From assembly GCF_002278135.3 (NCBI RefSeq), contig NZ_CP029425.2:248001-312000 (forward strand): DNA of 64,000 nt, given 5' to 3'. The stretch is from Bradyrhizobium ottawaense. GTDB lineage: Bacteria; Pseudomonadota; Alphaproteobacteria; Rhizobiales; Xanthobacteraceae. Of the stretch, positions 62,928 through 64,000 are shown piece after piece (position 1 is the first letter of the stretch; every line of letters begins with the position of its first letter). A model generated the notes under the pieces. That model was not told the origin of the DNA, ran no database searches, and worked only from the letters and a program-made list of their open reading frames with translations. The translations under genes were made by a program, and so were the position numbers.

Positions 62928-63059
62928 TTTGCGCCCTTGCGCTCATCCGTAAAGCAGAGTTCTGGTACGTCCGGTAGCATTCCGGGGCCAGATTGCGCAA
63001 TCGCCACGCGCGGCTTCCTCACGAATGCGTGGCCGCCAATCGGTTCGGGAACACCAGCG

Positions 63060-63806
63060 ATGTCCATTCTTGTCACACGGCCGCATCCCGACAATGAGGC
63101 GACGGCGGAAAATCTGCGCGCGCGGGGGCTTGCGGTGCTGCTTGCGCCGGTGCTCAAGTTCGAGCCGGTCGCCTTCCATGACGAGAGTGAAGCTCCCTAC
63201 GGTGCCATCCTCGTCACATCGGCCAACGCGATCCGTGCCGTCGCGCCACAATTGCAGGATCTTGGTCTGTTGGAGCTGCCGTTGTTTGCGGTCGGTGAGC
63301 ATACGGCTGCTGCGGCGCGCGACGCCGGCTTTGCCGAGGTGATCGTCGCCGGCGGCGATGCCGCGTCCTTGCGCGACAAGGTGATGCAGAGCGCACGCGA
63401 CAAGGTGCTGAAGAAAAAGAGCACGCTGCTGTATCTCGCAGGCGCGGATCTGTCGCGCGACCTCGGCGGCGAGCTCGGTGCGGAGGGGTTCAGCGTGGTC
63501 ACACAGACGACCTATCGCATGGCGCCGGTCAAGCATTTGCCGCGCGAGGTCTGCGAGGGCTTTGCCGCTCACGGCGTCGAGGCGGTGCTGCACTACTCCC
63601 GGCGCAGCGCCCGGGCGTTCCTGGATGCGGCCAGGGACGAAGGCGTCGAAATCTCGGCGCTGGCTATACCGCAATGCTGCCTGTCCGAGACTGTTGCCAG
63701 CGTGCTGCGCGATGCCGGCGCGTCGCAGGTTCTGGTGGCTGCGACACCGGACGAAAATGCCTTATTTACCACCTTGGAGCGTGCGTTGCGCACCCGTTTG
63801 GCGTAA
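63060..63806 (+). CDS. hemD: uroporphyrinogen-III synthase
   Basis: A 248-residue HemD-type enzyme that closes the tetrapyrrole ring in haem, sirohaem and cobalamin synthesis. HemD is poorly conserved, but this has the fold's marks: VTRPHPDNEATAENLRARG, an ILVTSANAIRAVA segment (the Thr-Ser-Xn-N motif), AVGEHTAAAARDAGF, VLHYSRRSARAFL and the C-terminal ATPDENALFTTLERAL. The neighbour downstream is a mitofilin-like gene, the usual alphaproteobacterial order. HemC, often directly upstream, is not present here. Confidence 0.85.
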   Translation: MSILVTRPHPDNEATAENLRARGLAVLLAPVLKFEPVAFHDESEAPYGAILVTSANAIRAVAPQLQDLGLLELPLFAVGEHTAAAARDAGFAEVIVAGGDAASLRDKVMQSARDKVLKKKSTLLYLAGADLSRDLGGELGAEGFSVVTQTTYRMAPVKHLPREVCEGFAAHGVEAVLHYSRRSARAFLDAARDEGVEISALAIPQCCLSETVASVLRDAGASQVLVAATPDENALFTTLERALRTRLA

Positions 63807-63871
63807 GAGGTCGAGCCGAATCCGACGTAATCGGGTCCGTCCCGCGTATGGAAGTGTGAGGAACCGTCACG

Positions 63872-64000
63872 ATGGCCGACCACAAGCCTGAAGACGCAGG
63901 ATTGGCTCCTGAGTCCGGCCGTGCCAAGCGCACTCCGCCCACCATCGACCTCGAAGCCACCGAAGTCTCGACCCAGCCGCAGGAGGCGGCGGTCGAGCCG
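63872..64000 (+). CDS. mitofilin-like inner-membrane protein, 5' part only
   Basis: The first 43 residues (MADHKPEDAGLAPESGRAKR...) are hydrophilic and Pro/Glu-rich, and the window ends before any membrane segment. The position, right after hemD in the same direction, is that of the alphaproteobacterial mitofilin (COG4223) gene, whose proteins have such a charged N-terminal tail, a single TM helix and a long coiled coil. The identity rests on position and composition; the rest lies outside the window. Confidence 0.6.
   Translation, partial: MADHKPEDAGLAPESGRAKRTPPTIDLEATEVSTQPQEAAVEP

Noticed and set aside
63025..63342. Other-frame coding over the start of hemD
   Set aside because: The 105-codon frame is Arg/Ser-rich shadow sequence; hemD motifs lie in the 63060 frame.

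Overview
The window reads as chromosomal DNA from a Bradyrhizobium-like member of the Nitrobacteraceae (Hyphomicrobiales, Alphaproteobacteria). The grounds are its high G+C, ATG/GTG/TTG starts, the tandem glnK-amtB pairs, the CenR/OtpR-like regulator next to a cyclic-nucleotide-binding protein, the gpsA/tsaD/hemD/mitofilin cluster, and several families of intergenic inverted repeats of the kind that litter Bradyrhizobium chromosomes. The identification comes from gene content and my knowledge of the protein families, not from a search.

Layout. 1-6.1 kb: two convergent GGDEF proteins, a YggS-type PLP protein, a FAH-fold hydratase with an L,D-transpeptidase, and the response regulator with its CNB neighbour. 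6.1-12.4 kb (minus strand): exonuclease III, LolA, the FtsK translocase, a class I/II aminotransferase and a GFA protein. 12.6-16.5 kb: the ammonium module glnK-amtB-glnK-amtB, with a sigma-54-like promoter in front of the second pair. 16.7-22.3 kb: two tandem DUF4339 membrane proteins (the second frameshifted), TesB, a UbiH-type hydroxylase, Trm112, and a TetR regulator facing a small membrane protein across two matching operators. 22.6-27.9 kb: PepSY plus cytochrome b, an MHYT-GGDEF-EAL protein, a LON-N protein and a CnoX-like thioredoxin. 28.2 kb: tRNA-Gly(GCC), then a short-chain epimerase/dehydrogenase. 29.7-31.8 kb: a sorbosone-type dehydrogenase and a dihaem cytochrome c.

32-40 kb carries a PanE-type reductase, an HCCA-isomerase-like protein, a MATE exporter, DUF2239 and GST divergent across two identical palindromes, the remnant of an MFS gene abutting gamma-glutamyltransferase, and a UMF1-type MFS. 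40.3-45.4 kb (minus) is purH, a heparinase-like gene and rsmB. 45.5-49.6 kb has a DUF1674 protein and a three-gene operon, sulfotransferase-cysD-cysNC, that would make PAPS and use it. 49.8-58.4 kb holds a chemoreceptor, a secreted nuclease-fold protein, an L,D-transpeptidase, acs, topoisomerase IB and an IS5-type element inserted 2 bp after the topoisomerase stop codon. 58.4-64 kb holds an SRPBCC protein, a class III nucleotide cyclase, an EVE protein, gpsA, tsaD, uroporphyrinogen-III synthase and the start of a mitofilin-like gene.

Most genes are housekeeping. The points most worth a second look are the sulfation operon, the TetR/ATACA-N4-TGTAT circuit, the paired TACCCGGGTR operators at 35.8 kb, the frameshift at 17,742-17,744, the MFS remnant at 36.7-36.9 kb, the repeat whose CTA forms the stop codon of two unrelated genes, and the clean IS insertion with its target duplication. 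No phage, CRISPR array or obvious defence island is visible.
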